DNA from: Thalassococcus sp. S3
GTDB taxonomy: Bacteria; Pseudomonadota; Alphaproteobacteria; Rhodobacterales; Rhodobacteraceae
DNA length: 64,000 nucleotides
Direction of reading: 5' to 3'
Assembly: GCF_004216475.1 (NCBI RefSeq)
Contig: NZ_CP022303.1
Coordinates: 1,612,001-1,676,000, forward strand
In this document: in pieces, positions 25,596 to 32,575 of the stretch
Position numbering within the stretch: the first letter of the stretch is position 1
How the letters are laid out: every line of letters begins with the position of its first letter
The notes under the pieces: generated by a model
What the model was told of the DNA's origin: nothing
Seen by the model: the letters and a program-made list of their open reading frames with translations, nothing else
Databases searched by the model: none
Made by a program: the position numbers and the translations under genes

Positions 25596-25643
25596 TGTCT
25601 CCTTTTTCGTGTCTGGCCTGATCCGGAGGTCGGGCCGGTTGCG

Positions 25644-25718
25644 TGGTGTGCCCGGTGGGGATCGAACCCACGACACGCCGCTTAAAAGGCGGCTGCTCTG
25701 CCACTGAGCTACGGGCGC
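25644..25718 (-). tRNA. tRNA-Lys(UUU)
   Basis: Acceptor GCGCCCG with CGGGCAC, D arm GCTC-AGTGGCA-GAGC, anticodon arm GCCGC-CTTTTAA-GCGGC with TTT, T arm GTGGG-TTCGATC-CCCAC, discriminator A and encoded CCA (25644-25646). The second acceptor pair is a C-A mismatch; all other pairs are good. It starts 4 bases (TTTT) after the stem of Y-like element 3. Confidence 0.88.
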
Positions 25719-25722
25719 AAAA

Positions 25723-25877
25723 GGCCCGGCGACAAGGCTTGGTGAAACATCTACCTGCTCTACCAGACTGAGCTACGCGTCCATATGATCCCAAAGGGAA
25801 TGTGGCGGACGCGACGGGATTTGAACCCGCGACCTGGGGATTAGGGGTCCTGTAGTTCCACCGGCATTCGCCGGGCC
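25723..25877 (-). ncRNA. Y-RNA-like element 3 with circularly permuted Arg(CCU)-like tRNA
   Basis: Outer stem GGCCCGGCGA with TCGCCGGGCC (10 bp), inner stem GGTGGAAC with GTTTCACC, and GGCGAATGCC as the Ro-type motif. Inside, the 3-prime half of a tRNA comes first (GGACCCCTAATCCCC, T arm GCGGG-TTCAAAT-CCCGT, acceptor CGCGTCC, then GCCA), then a 20-base linker with a small TCCC-TTT-GGGA hairpin, then the 5-prime half (acceptor GGACGCG, D arm GCTC-AGTCTGGTA-GAGC). The two acceptor strands pair perfectly over 7 bp. The Y stem opens the tRNA in the anticodon arm; joined, that arm would read GGGGA-CCCCTAA-TCCCC, with C rather than U at position 33. Confidence 0.82.
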
Positions 25878-25895
25878 AGTTCCTTTCGTTTCGGG

Positions 25896-26020
25896 TCTGG
25901 CGACAAGGGTCGATGAAACGAATGACTGAGCTACGCCCAATGGGCGGCGGGGATCGAACCCGCGGCCTCCGATCCGTTGGACCGGCGCTCTAACCTGTAG
26001 TTCCACCAGCATTCGCCAGA
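25896..26020 (-). ncRNA. Y-RNA-like element 2 with tRNA-like domain opened in the D loop
   Basis: Outer stem TCTGGCGA with TCGCCAGA, inner stem GGTGGAAC with GTTTCATC, motif GGCGAATG. The interior begins inside a D loop (GGTTAGAGC), continues through an intact anticodon arm CCGGT-CCAACGG-ATCGG, a T arm GCGGG-TTCGATC-CCCGC and acceptor strand CGCCCA, and joins after almost no linker to TTGGGCG and TAGCTCAGT. The joined D arm would be GCTC-AGTGGTTA-GAGC. The acceptor ends are effectively sealed, so it cannot yield a normal tRNA and is best read as a mimic. Confidence 0.82.
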
Positions 26021-26034
26021 ATGTGTTTCAAGGT

Positions 26035-26112
26035 GGGTCAGGCGGACAAGTCTGGTTGCGAGACATCTCACAGGAAATCAGACTGTAGTCCCGCAGGCAT
26101 TCCGCCTGACCC
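26035..26112 (-). ncRNA. Y-RNA-like element 1 (minimal, no tRNA-like domain)
   Basis: GGGTCAGGCGGA pairs perfectly with TCCGCCTGACCC, and TGCGGGAC pairs with GTCTCGCA inside. The asymmetric internal loop holds ATGCC and ACTTG as in the other copies. The interior is only about 23 bases with a small ACAG-CTGT pairing. It begins 4 bases after the rsr stop codon, so it must be released from the rsr mRNA. Confidence 0.75.
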
Positions 26113-26116
26113 GGCT

Positions 26117-27673
26117 TCATATGTCGATCTTCTCGATCTCGCCGACCCAGTGATCCGGGCCGGTTTGACCGGAGGCGAAGGCCGCGATCTGGTCAAAGAC
26201 CGCATCCGAGAACCCGCCGATATTCAGCACATCCTCGCGCGTCTGCGCCTGGGTGGTCCCGTAGGGCGCGATGTCGATGCAGACCAGTTTGGCCTTTGGG
26301 TTGCGACGCTTGATCGGTTCCCATTGCCGCATCATCGCCGTGCCCTGTCCCCCTTTGCGGGCATCCACCCAAGATTGGTTGTCGGACACGAAGACCACCA
26401 GATCCGGCGACCTGCCGCGACGGTTCAGCCACCTCAGCGGCGCGGAACAGTTCGTTCCGCCCCCGGCCAGTTCGGCCAGACGCTCCGCATTGGTCAGGAT
26501 CGTGTCGCGCGGCCTCGGACGCACGTTGCGCACGTCGAAGTCGAACGGCAGGACCTGGCACCCGCGGTTGACCCGCATGAAGGCCGCAGCGACCAGCGCT
26601 GCCACATCCACATGGCGCACCTTGGAGGTGGCACCCGGGCGGTAGCCCGTGATAGACCCCATCATGGAGCCCGACACGTCCGGGCACACCACGACCTGAC
26701 CGCCGATCCGCGGCACGTTCTGCACCGCGATCTCCATCGCGTCATGCAGCGCCTCCACGATCTCGTCCGGCATCTCGGGGGCCACGTTCTGCGTCGCTAC
26801 CATCAGCTGGTAGGGGAAGACGCGGGCTCGTGCGATGGCTTCGGGGTCCCGAAGCAGGCTGGCCACGTGATCCACGTTCTTCGTCACGCCGAACACGCCG
26901 TGGCGCAGGAACGTGTTGAGGTTCTGCCGCACCATCTGCCACGAGCCCTTGCGGGCGATCCGCGACCAATGCTGCGCCGACAGATCCAGTTGCGTGAGCA
27001 TCTGGAACGGCACCTCGGGCACCGGGCCTTTGCCGGTCTCCTTGAACGCGATCCAGTCCTGCAACGCTTGCGGCAGCAGGGCCATGTCGCAAGGCCGCCC
27101 GACGATCCAGGCAAAGAGCGCCTCCCGCGCCGCATCGGCGGGCTTGGGGTGCACCATCCGGATCACGTCCGCCAGGGACGGATCGTTGCCGATATTGGCC
27201 GCGATCAGCGCCCGGTCAGACGCGTCGTTCAGCCAGTTCTGCACCATCGCCTTGGGCGCAGATCCCAGAGACTTGCGCCCCGTCTGACCGGACCGGACGA
27301 CCTGCACGAAGGTGCGCAGCATCTTTCCGGTGTCGACCACACGGCCAAAGACCGCGCGGAAGAGCACCGGGTCACGCCGGGCCAGGATCGCCAGCAAAAC
27401 CGCCGGCATGTCCTTCATATGGCCCGATTGGCGCGCATAGATCGCGGTCTGCGCCAGAAAGCGCGGATCGACGGCCTCGGCGACTTCCAGAACATATTCA
27501 AGCTCGTCCTGGGCGCACTGATAGTACATGCCCCCGAACGTGCCGGTCACAGCGATCTGAGCCAGGACATGGGCATCGGAGTAAGCGTAGGCCGGCGCCG
27601 CCTCGGCGTTCCTTGCGGTGGCTTTCGGCAGCAACCGGCCTTTTATCGATGCAAACACGGATTTGTTTGCCAT
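26117..27673 (-). CDS. rsr: Ro60-type TROVE/vWA RNA-binding protein (Rsr)
   Basis: A 518-residue Ro protein: a HEAT-like TROVE ring over about residues 30-310, and a von Willebrand A domain from about 325 with the MIDAS motif DVSGSM. Ro proteins bind Y RNAs on the outside of the ring and misfolded or damaged RNA ends in its centre. The ATG at 27673 (MANKSVFASIKG) is chosen; the first 15 residues of the longer frame look non-coding. The gene is followed directly by five Y-RNA-like elements and by rtcB on the same strand, matching the Salmonella rsr-yrl-rtc theme, and is divergent from rtcR. Confidence 0.93.
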   Translation of the reverse strand: MANKSVFASIKGRLLPKATARNAEAAPAYAYSDAHVLAQIAVTGTFGGMYYQCAQDELEYVLEVAEAVDPRFLAQTAIYARQSGHMKDMPAVLLAILARRDPVLFRAVFGRVVDTGKMLRTFVQVVRSGQTGRKSLGSAPKAMVQNWLNDASDRALIAANIGNDPSLADVIRMVHPKPADAAREALFAWIVGRPCDMALLPQALQDWIAFKETGKGPVPEVPFQMLTQLDLSAQHWSRIARKGSWQMVRQNLNTFLRHGVFGVTKNVDHVASLLRDPEAIARARVFPYQLMVATQNVAPEMPDEIVEALHDAMEIAVQNVPRIGGQVVVCPDVSGSMMGSITGYRPGATSKVRHVDVAALVAAAFMRVNRGCQVLPFDFDVRNVRPRPRDTILTNAERLAELAGGGTNCSAPLRWLNRRGRSPDLVVFVSDNQSWVDARKGGQGTAMMRQWEPIKRRNPKAKLVCIDIAPYGTTQAQTREDVLNIGGFSDAVFDQIAAFASGQTGPDHWVGEIEKIDI

Positions 27674-27737
27674 TTCTCTCGTCCTTCTGTGTTGACGAGG
27701 ATGTTTTGACACGGACAACGGGCAGCGCCGAAGAAAA

Positions 27738-27751
27738 AAGAGAATTCTCTT
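27738..27751. promoter_or_regulatory. 14-bp perfect palindrome upstream of rsr
   Basis: AAGAGAATTCTCTT lies 65 bases upstream of the rsr start. It could be an operator or part of the leader; no known factor is assigned. Confidence 0.4.
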
Positions 27752-27769
27752 AAGATATTGATTTAAAAA

Positions 27770-27834
27770 GGATAATTCGTTTCTTGCGCCAAAGGGCGTC
27801 CTGAAATACTATCCGTGGTTATACGAAATTATCC
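27770..27834. promoter_or_regulatory. Inverted repeat in the rtcR-rsr divergent promoter region
   Basis: GGATAATTCGT (27770-27780) and ACGAAATTATCC (27823-27834) are inverted copies with one inserted base. A second inverted repeat TATCCA-TT-TGGATA lies at 27830-27843, over the 5-prime-most rtcR ATG. These are candidate RtcR binding sites. Confidence 0.45.
27788..27801 (-). promoter_or_regulatory. Candidate sigma-54 promoter for rsr-Y RNA-rtcB
   Basis: On the minus strand GGACGCCCTTTGGC has the GG-N10-GC spacing of a sigma-54 promoter, inside the RtcR-controlled region. The match to the full consensus is only partial. The transcript would start about 100 bases before rsr. Confidence 0.35.
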
Positions 27835-27848
27835 ATTTGGATATCACT

Positions 27849-29432
27849 ATGCGAAATGTGGTTCTGGGGTTTCTTGGAACGCAACTCGATGCCGGGAAAA
27901 AGCGGCGTTGGAAGCCAACAATCAGCCTGGTGGAGCATGCCGGATTCGATGTTGACCGGCTGGAAATCCTCTATGACCGCAAGTTTCATCGCCTCGCGTG
28001 TCAGGTGCGCGATCAGGTGCAGGCGACCTCTCCCGATACCGAGGTGATGTTGCGCAATCTCGACCTGACCGACCCTTGGGATTTTCAGGAGGTCTATGGG
28101 AAGCTCTTCGATTTCGCGCGGGCCTATGGTTTCGATGAGGATCGAGAACGCTATCACGTCCATCTGACCACGGGCACGCATGTGGCGCAGATCTGCTGGT
28201 TCCTGCTGACCGAAAGCCGCCACGTTCCGGCGCGGCTGATCCAGACCGGGCCACCGGGCGCGCAGGATGAGATGGCCAAGTTTGACATGATCGACCTGGA
28301 TCTGAGCCGCTACAATGCCTTGCAGCAGCGGTTTGATCAGTTGTCCCGCGAATATAGCGATCAGTTGAAGGGCGGGATCGACACCAAGAGTGTCGCCTAT
28401 AACGAGGTGATTGGCCGTATCGAACTGGTGGCGAGCAATTCGGACGCGCCGATCCTGCTTTTGGGAGAGACGGGTACAGGCAAGACCGAGTTGGCCGAGC
28501 GGATCTACAACCTCAAGCTTGAGCGGCGGCGCGTTAAGGGGCGGCTTGTCCATGTGAACTGCGCGACCCTGAATGGATCGGATGCGCTGGCCACTCTTTT
28601 TGGCCAAAGGCGCAGCTATCTTGGCCACGCCGGATCAGAGCGTGGAGGTTTGTTGCGCGAGGCCGATGGCGGCGTGCTTTTTCTGGATGAGGTGGATGAG
28701 CTGGGCCTGGGCGCGCAATCGGTTCTGCTGCATGCGATCGAGACGGGGCGGTTCTATCCTCTTGGATCGGACCACGAGATCACGAGCCGGTTTCATATCA
28801 TCGCGGGTGCCAACAGGGACCTCCGCCAGCTCAGCGCCGAGGGGGCCTTTCGTCCCGACTTGCTGGCACGTCTCAACATGTGGCGTTTCACCTTGCCATC
28901 GCTCAAGGATCGGCGGGAGGATGTCGAGGTCAACCTTGTCCATGAACTGGCGCGCGCCGAACGCGAATTGGGGATCCAGGTCGGATTTAATGCCGATGCC
29001 CGCGACCACTATCTGAGGTTTGCGACCGACCCGGCGACGACATGGCCGGGAAACTTCCGGGATTTCAGCGCTTCGATCCGACGGCTTTGCACACTTGCGC
29101 CGCGCGGGCGCATCACCCGCGCGATGGTCACCGCAGAAATCGAGATGCTGTTACGTGATTGGAACAGCAGCACGTCGAACACGGACCTGCGATTGGTCAG
29201 AGACGTTCTAGGAGACGAGACGGATGAGGTTGATCCCTTCGATCTGGTGCAATTGGCCGAGGTCATTCGCACCTGTCGCAAAGCGTCGAGCCTGAGCGCT
29301 GCGGGCCGAACGCTTTTTTCGGCCTCGCGCAGCCGACGTAAAGTGCAAAACGATGCGGATCGGTTGCGGAAGTATCTGCAGCGCTACGGGCTGGACTGGG
29401 ACATGGTTACCCGACAGCAGCGGCATTCCTAG
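27849..29432 (+). CDS. rtcR: Sigma-54-dependent regulator RtcR
   Basis: A 527-residue activator. Residues 1-180 form the CARF-type sensor of RtcR (VVLGFLGTQLDAGKKRRW at the start), which senses RNA fragments or cyclic-phosphate-ended RNA. The AAA+ domain has Walker A GETGTGKTE near 205 and Walker B VLFLDEVDE near 278. The C-terminus carries a helix-turn-helix-like segment. The usual GAFTGA loop that touches sigma-54 is not seen; the aligned place (near 256) reads SYLGHA. The ATG at 27849 gives the usual RtcR N-terminus; an ATG at 27837 is possible. It is divergent from rsr. Confidence 0.92.
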   Translation: MRNVVLGFLGTQLDAGKKRRWKPTISLVEHAGFDVDRLEILYDRKFHRLACQVRDQVQATSPDTEVMLRNLDLTDPWDFQEVYGKLFDFARAYGFDEDRERYHVHLTTGTHVAQICWFLLTESRHVPARLIQTGPPGAQDEMAKFDMIDLDLSRYNALQQRFDQLSREYSDQLKGGIDTKSVAYNEVIGRIELVASNSDAPILLLGETGTGKTELAERIYNLKLERRRVKGRLVHVNCATLNGSDALATLFGQRRSYLGHAGSERGGLLREADGGVLFLDEVDELGLGAQSVLLHAIETGRFYPLGSDHEITSRFHIIAGANRDLRQLSAEGAFRPDLLARLNMWRFTLPSLKDRREDVEVNLVHELARAERELGIQVGFNADARDHYLRFATDPATTWPGNFRDFSASIRRLCTLAPRGRITRAMVTAEIEMLLRDWNSSTSNTDLRLVRDVLGDETDEVDPFDLVQLAEVIRTCRKASSLSAAGRTLFSASRSRRKVQNDADRLRKYLQRYGLDWDMVTRQQRHS

Positions 29433-29579
29433 CGCGAGGTCACGGCGACTTCAGTAAGGGTGCCAGCGCGGCTTTTGGCCTGCCCGGTGTGCCGAGTGCC
29501 AGCGGCGATTTCGAACGATCAGGCACACCGAACCCGTACAGCAAAACGACAGTCAACTGAGATTGTTCTATGAAGAAAG

Positions 29580-29654
29580 TGGCAGCCCGTAGGGGAATCG
29601 AACCCCTCTTTCCAGGTTGAAAACCTGGCGTCCTAACCGATAGACGAACGGGCC
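29580..29654 (-). tRNA. tRNA-Glu(UUC)
   Basis: Acceptor GGCCCGT with ACGGGCT (first pair G-U), anticodon arm with loop TTTTCAA giving TTC, T arm AGGGG-TTCGATT-CCCCT and encoded CCA at 29580-29582. This is a standard stand-alone tRNA gene outside the RNA-repair array. Confidence 0.96.
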
Positions 29655-29745
29655 ACGCGGTGTGAGCGGTTAGTTAGGGCCAAGCGCAGGAACGCGCAAG
29701 CGGAAATTTAGGGATCGGGACGAATTTCTGTCCCACATCCCTACG

Positions 29746-31485
29746 TCAGGCCGGCGCGGCATCTTCGATGCGCAGCTGTGCCGTCTGGCGGCCGGCCCAG
29801 CTGTTGATCTCCAGACGACCCGCGAAATGAAAGCGCGTCCCGTCCCGCGCGCTGAGCCGCGTGCCGAGGTCGCTTTCAAAGGCGCCGAAGCAAATCGCAT
29901 CCAAACCTGCGCCGGAGCCATCGGACAGGGAGAGTTTGAGATGACTTTCGCCAACCGGCTTGGCAAAGCGCACGTCCAGAGACGGCAAGGCAAAGCGCGG
30001 GGCAGGGGCGCCGGCACCGAAAGGCCCCGCGGCCTCGATCTGCTCCAGGAGCGGCACGGAAACCGCGTTCGCCATCAGCGTGCCGTCCAGCTTCAGGTCG
30101 ACCGGGCCTGCCTGACCGGCCCCTTGCCGGGCCAGCAGGTCGGACAGCCGGCTCATCGCCGGCTCAAGCAAGTCCCGGGTCACGGTCAGACCGGCCGCCA
30201 TCTTATGGCCTCCGCCTTTCAGCAAAAGACCTTCGGCGGCGAGGCGCTGGATCGACGCGCCCAGATCCACGCCCGAGACCGACCGGCCCGACCCCTTGCC
30301 GATGTCGCCGTCAAAGCCGATTACGATTGCGGGGCGGTTCAGCGTCTCCTTGAGACGCGAGGCGACGATGCCGACGACACCGGGGTGCCATCCGTCTTCT
30401 GCGGCCCAGACCAGCGGGGCGTCGGCGCCGCGCGCTTCGGCCTGGGTGATGGCGGCGGCGCGGACCGCCGCCTCGATCTCGCGCCGCTCGGTGTTCAACT
30501 GATCCAGACGCTCGGCCAGGGCCTCGGCTTCATGGCGATCGCTCGTGGCCAGAAGGCGCGCGCCCAGATCCGCCTGACCGATGCGGCCCCCGGCATTCAC
30601 ACGCGGGCCAAGCAGGAAGCCCAGGTGGTAAGGCGTGGGTGCGGCGTCCATGCGCGCCACATCCGCAAGCGCCACGAGACCGGGGCGATCGCGTCGGGCC
30701 ATGACCTTTAAACCCTGCCGGACCAAGGCGCGGTTCGCCTCAACGAGCGGGGCGACATCGGCCACCGTTGCCAGTGAAACAAGATCCAGCAAGGCTATCA
30801 GATCGGGCCCCTTTGCACCGGCGTCGCGCATTTGCCGGCCCGCTTCGACCAGCATCAGAAACACCACACCGGCGGCACAGAGATAGCCGAGCGCCCCATC
30901 TTCATCCTGACGGTTCGGATTCACCACTGCATGGGCCGGCGGCAGCGTCTCACCGCCCAGGTGATGGTCGAGGACAATGACATCGGCGCCTTGCACGGCC
31001 GCCAGAGCGTCATGCGAGAGCGTTCCGCAATCCACGCAGATGATCAGATCATGGTCGCGGGACAGGGCCTGCATTGCCGGGGCGTTCGGGCCATAGCCCT
31101 CGTCGATCCGGTCGGGCACGTAAAGCGTGGCCTGCTGGCCCATGTCCCGAAGCCAGGCGATCAAAAGCGCGGCAGAGCTGCCGCCATCGACGTCGTAGTC
31201 GGCAAATATGGCGATGCGGTGCCGGGCGTTCACGGCGGCCAGGAACCGGGAGGCCGCCTTGGACATATCCTTGAGACTGCGCGGATCAGGGAGCAGATCA
31301 CGCAATTGCGGGGCAAGGAACCGCTGGGCATCGACCGCCGGAACGCCGCGCCGGGCCAGCACCTGACAAACCGCGGGCGGCAGATCGGTTTGTTGCGCCA
31401 TGGCATCCGCCGCACGCGATGTCTCAAGTGAGGGGCCGATCCAGCGCCGGCCCGTCAGGGACGTCTCAACTCCAAGAAATGCCAA
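29746..31485 (-). CDS. recJ: Single-stranded-DNA exonuclease RecJ
   Basis: A protein of about 579 residues of the DHH phosphoesterase family. FADYDVDGGSS and VLDHHLGG are the metal-binding motifs, CVDCGT lies between them, and GPRVNAGGRIG marks the DHHA1-side core. It degrades single-stranded DNA 5-prime to 3-prime in recombination and mismatch repair. The start is a TTG: one at 31485 has AAAGG at better spacing than one 6 bases upstream. It follows glpX on the same strand. Confidence 0.95.
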   Translation of the reverse strand: MAFLGVETSLTGRRWIGPSLETSRAADAMAQQTDLPPAVCQVLARRGVPAVDAQRFLAPQLRDLLPDPRSLKDMSKAASRFLAAVNARHRIAIFADYDVDGGSSAALLIAWLRDMGQQATLYVPDRIDEGYGPNAPAMQALSRDHDLIICVDCGTLSHDALAAVQGADVIVLDHHLGGETLPPAHAVVNPNRQDEDGALGYLCAAGVVFLMLVEAGRQMRDAGAKGPDLIALLDLVSLATVADVAPLVEANRALVRQGLKVMARRDRPGLVALADVARMDAAPTPYHLGFLLGPRVNAGGRIGQADLGARLLATSDRHEAEALAERLDQLNTERREIEAAVRAAAITQAEARGADAPLVWAAEDGWHPGVVGIVASRLKETLNRPAIVIGFDGDIGKGSGRSVSGVDLGASIQRLAAEGLLLKGGGHKMAAGLTVTRDLLEPAMSRLSDLLARQGAGQAGPVDLKLDGTLMANAVSVPLLEQIEAAGPFGAGAPAPRFALPSLDVRFAKPVGESHLKLSLSDGSGAGLDAICFGAFESDLGTRLSARDGTRFHFAGRLEINSWAGRQTAQLRIEDAAPA

Positions 31486-31575
31486 GGTCAACCTTTCTTG
31501 CGTCGCCCTGCCTTTGGTGGGTCTTACCGGCCCTTGCAGGCAAATCTACCACCGGCTGCAAGGCGGTCGAGCGGT

Positions 31576-32541
31576 TCAGGAGGCCGGCGTGCGATATTCC
31601 ATTCGGCGCACCGACCCCGTTTTTGACCGCATCAAAAGGGTTTCGGTGGTCAGCCAGCCCGGTTCCCGCTTGATCCCCGGAAGGAGAGAGCCGCCGGTTA
31701 CCCCGGTCGCCGCGAAAATGACATCCTGGGTGACCATCTCATCGCGGGAATAGATCTTGTCGAGATCGGTGATCCCGGCTTTGGCGGCCCGGCCTTTTTC
31801 GTCATCGTTGCGGAACAGAAGACGGCCAAAGATCTGTCCGCCCATGCATTTCAGCGCTGCTGCCGCCAGAACGCCTTCGGGCGCACCGCCAGAGCCCATA
31901 TACATGTCGATCCCGGTTTTCTCGCTGTCGGCGCAGTGCATGACACCGGCCACATCACCATCGGTGATCAGCCGGATCGATGCCCCGGTCGAGCGGACTT
32001 CGGCGATCATTTCCTCGTGACGCGGACGCTCCAGGATACACACGGTGATGTCAGACGGGGCGCAGCCTTTTTCGGTCGCAAGGGCCGAAACCCGTGTGGC
32101 GGGCGGCATGTCCAAAGTCACCAGGCCTTCCGTATAGCCCGGCCCGATGGCGAGCTTTTCCATGTAGACATCGGGCGCATGCAGCATGGAGCCGCGCGGC
32201 CCCATCGCGATTACGGTCAGCGCGTTCGGCATATCCTTGGCCGTCAGGGTGGTCCCTTCCAGCGGATCTAGCGCGATGTCCACGCCAGGGCCTTTGCCGG
32301 TTCCCACTTCCTCGCCGATGAAGAGCATGGGCGCCTCGTCGCGCTCGCCTTCGCCAATCACCACAACGCCGGCGATGTCCAACATGTTCAGCTGTTCGCG
32401 CATGGCGTTGACCGCGGCCTGATCGGCTGCTTTTTCATCGCCGCGCCCAACCAAAGATGCAGAGGCGAGGGCAGCTTGCTCGGCGACGCGGGCCAGGCCC
32501 AGCGATAGCATGCGGTCGTGAAATTCAATTGTATTGGTCAT
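31576..32541 (-). CDS. glpX: Class II fructose-1,6-bisphosphatase GlpX
   Basis: A 321-residue GlpX with GEGERDEAPM, DPLEGTTL and GGAPEGVLAAAALKCMGG, the substrate and metal segments of the family. It dephosphorylates fructose-1,6-bisphosphate in gluconeogenesis. The ATG at 32541 (MTNTIEFHD) has AAGGACC upstream. Gene order hom-glpX-recJ is usual in Rhodobacteraceae. Confidence 0.96.
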   Translation of the reverse strand: MTNTIEFHDRMLSLGLARVAEQAALASASLVGRGDEKAADQAAVNAMREQLNMLDIAGVVVIGEGERDEAPMLFIGEEVGTGKGPGVDIALDPLEGTTLTAKDMPNALTVIAMGPRGSMLHAPDVYMEKLAIGPGYTEGLVTLDMPPATRVSALATEKGCAPSDITVCILERPRHEEMIAEVRSTGASIRLITDGDVAGVMHCADSEKTGIDMYMGSGGAPEGVLAAAALKCMGGQIFGRLLFRNDDEKGRAAKAGITDLDKIYSRDEMVTQDVIFAATGVTGGSLLPGIKREPGWLTTETLLMRSKTGSVRRMEYRTPAS

Positions 32542-32575
32542 AGAAGGGTCCTTGTCCGGCAAGCAGTTGAGCGGT

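Noticed and set aside
25723..25877. Group I intron within a tRNA gene
   Set aside because: The tRNA halves are in reversed order (3-prime half first), and the flanks pair as a Y-type stem; an intron would keep 5-prime then 3-prime order and show core intron elements.
25393..26012. Short open frames (for example 133 and 79 codons) across the tRNA and Y-RNA region
   Set aside because: They read through paired RNA stems and tRNA sequences; the RNA structure explains the sequence better.
25723..26020. tmRNA
   Set aside because: The permuted tRNA halves recall two-piece tmRNA, but there is no Ala-tRNA signature, no tag reading frame and no pseudoknot set.
25185..26116. CRISPR array or simple direct repeats
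   Set aside because: The repeated pieces are the two strands of hairpins, with unequal interiors and covarying stems, not identical repeats with unique spacers of one length.
26021..27709. Plus-strand open frame of 562 codons over rsr and the Y elements
   Set aside because: It runs antisense to rsr and through the RNA genes; composition is His/Arg-rich and typical of a shadow frame.
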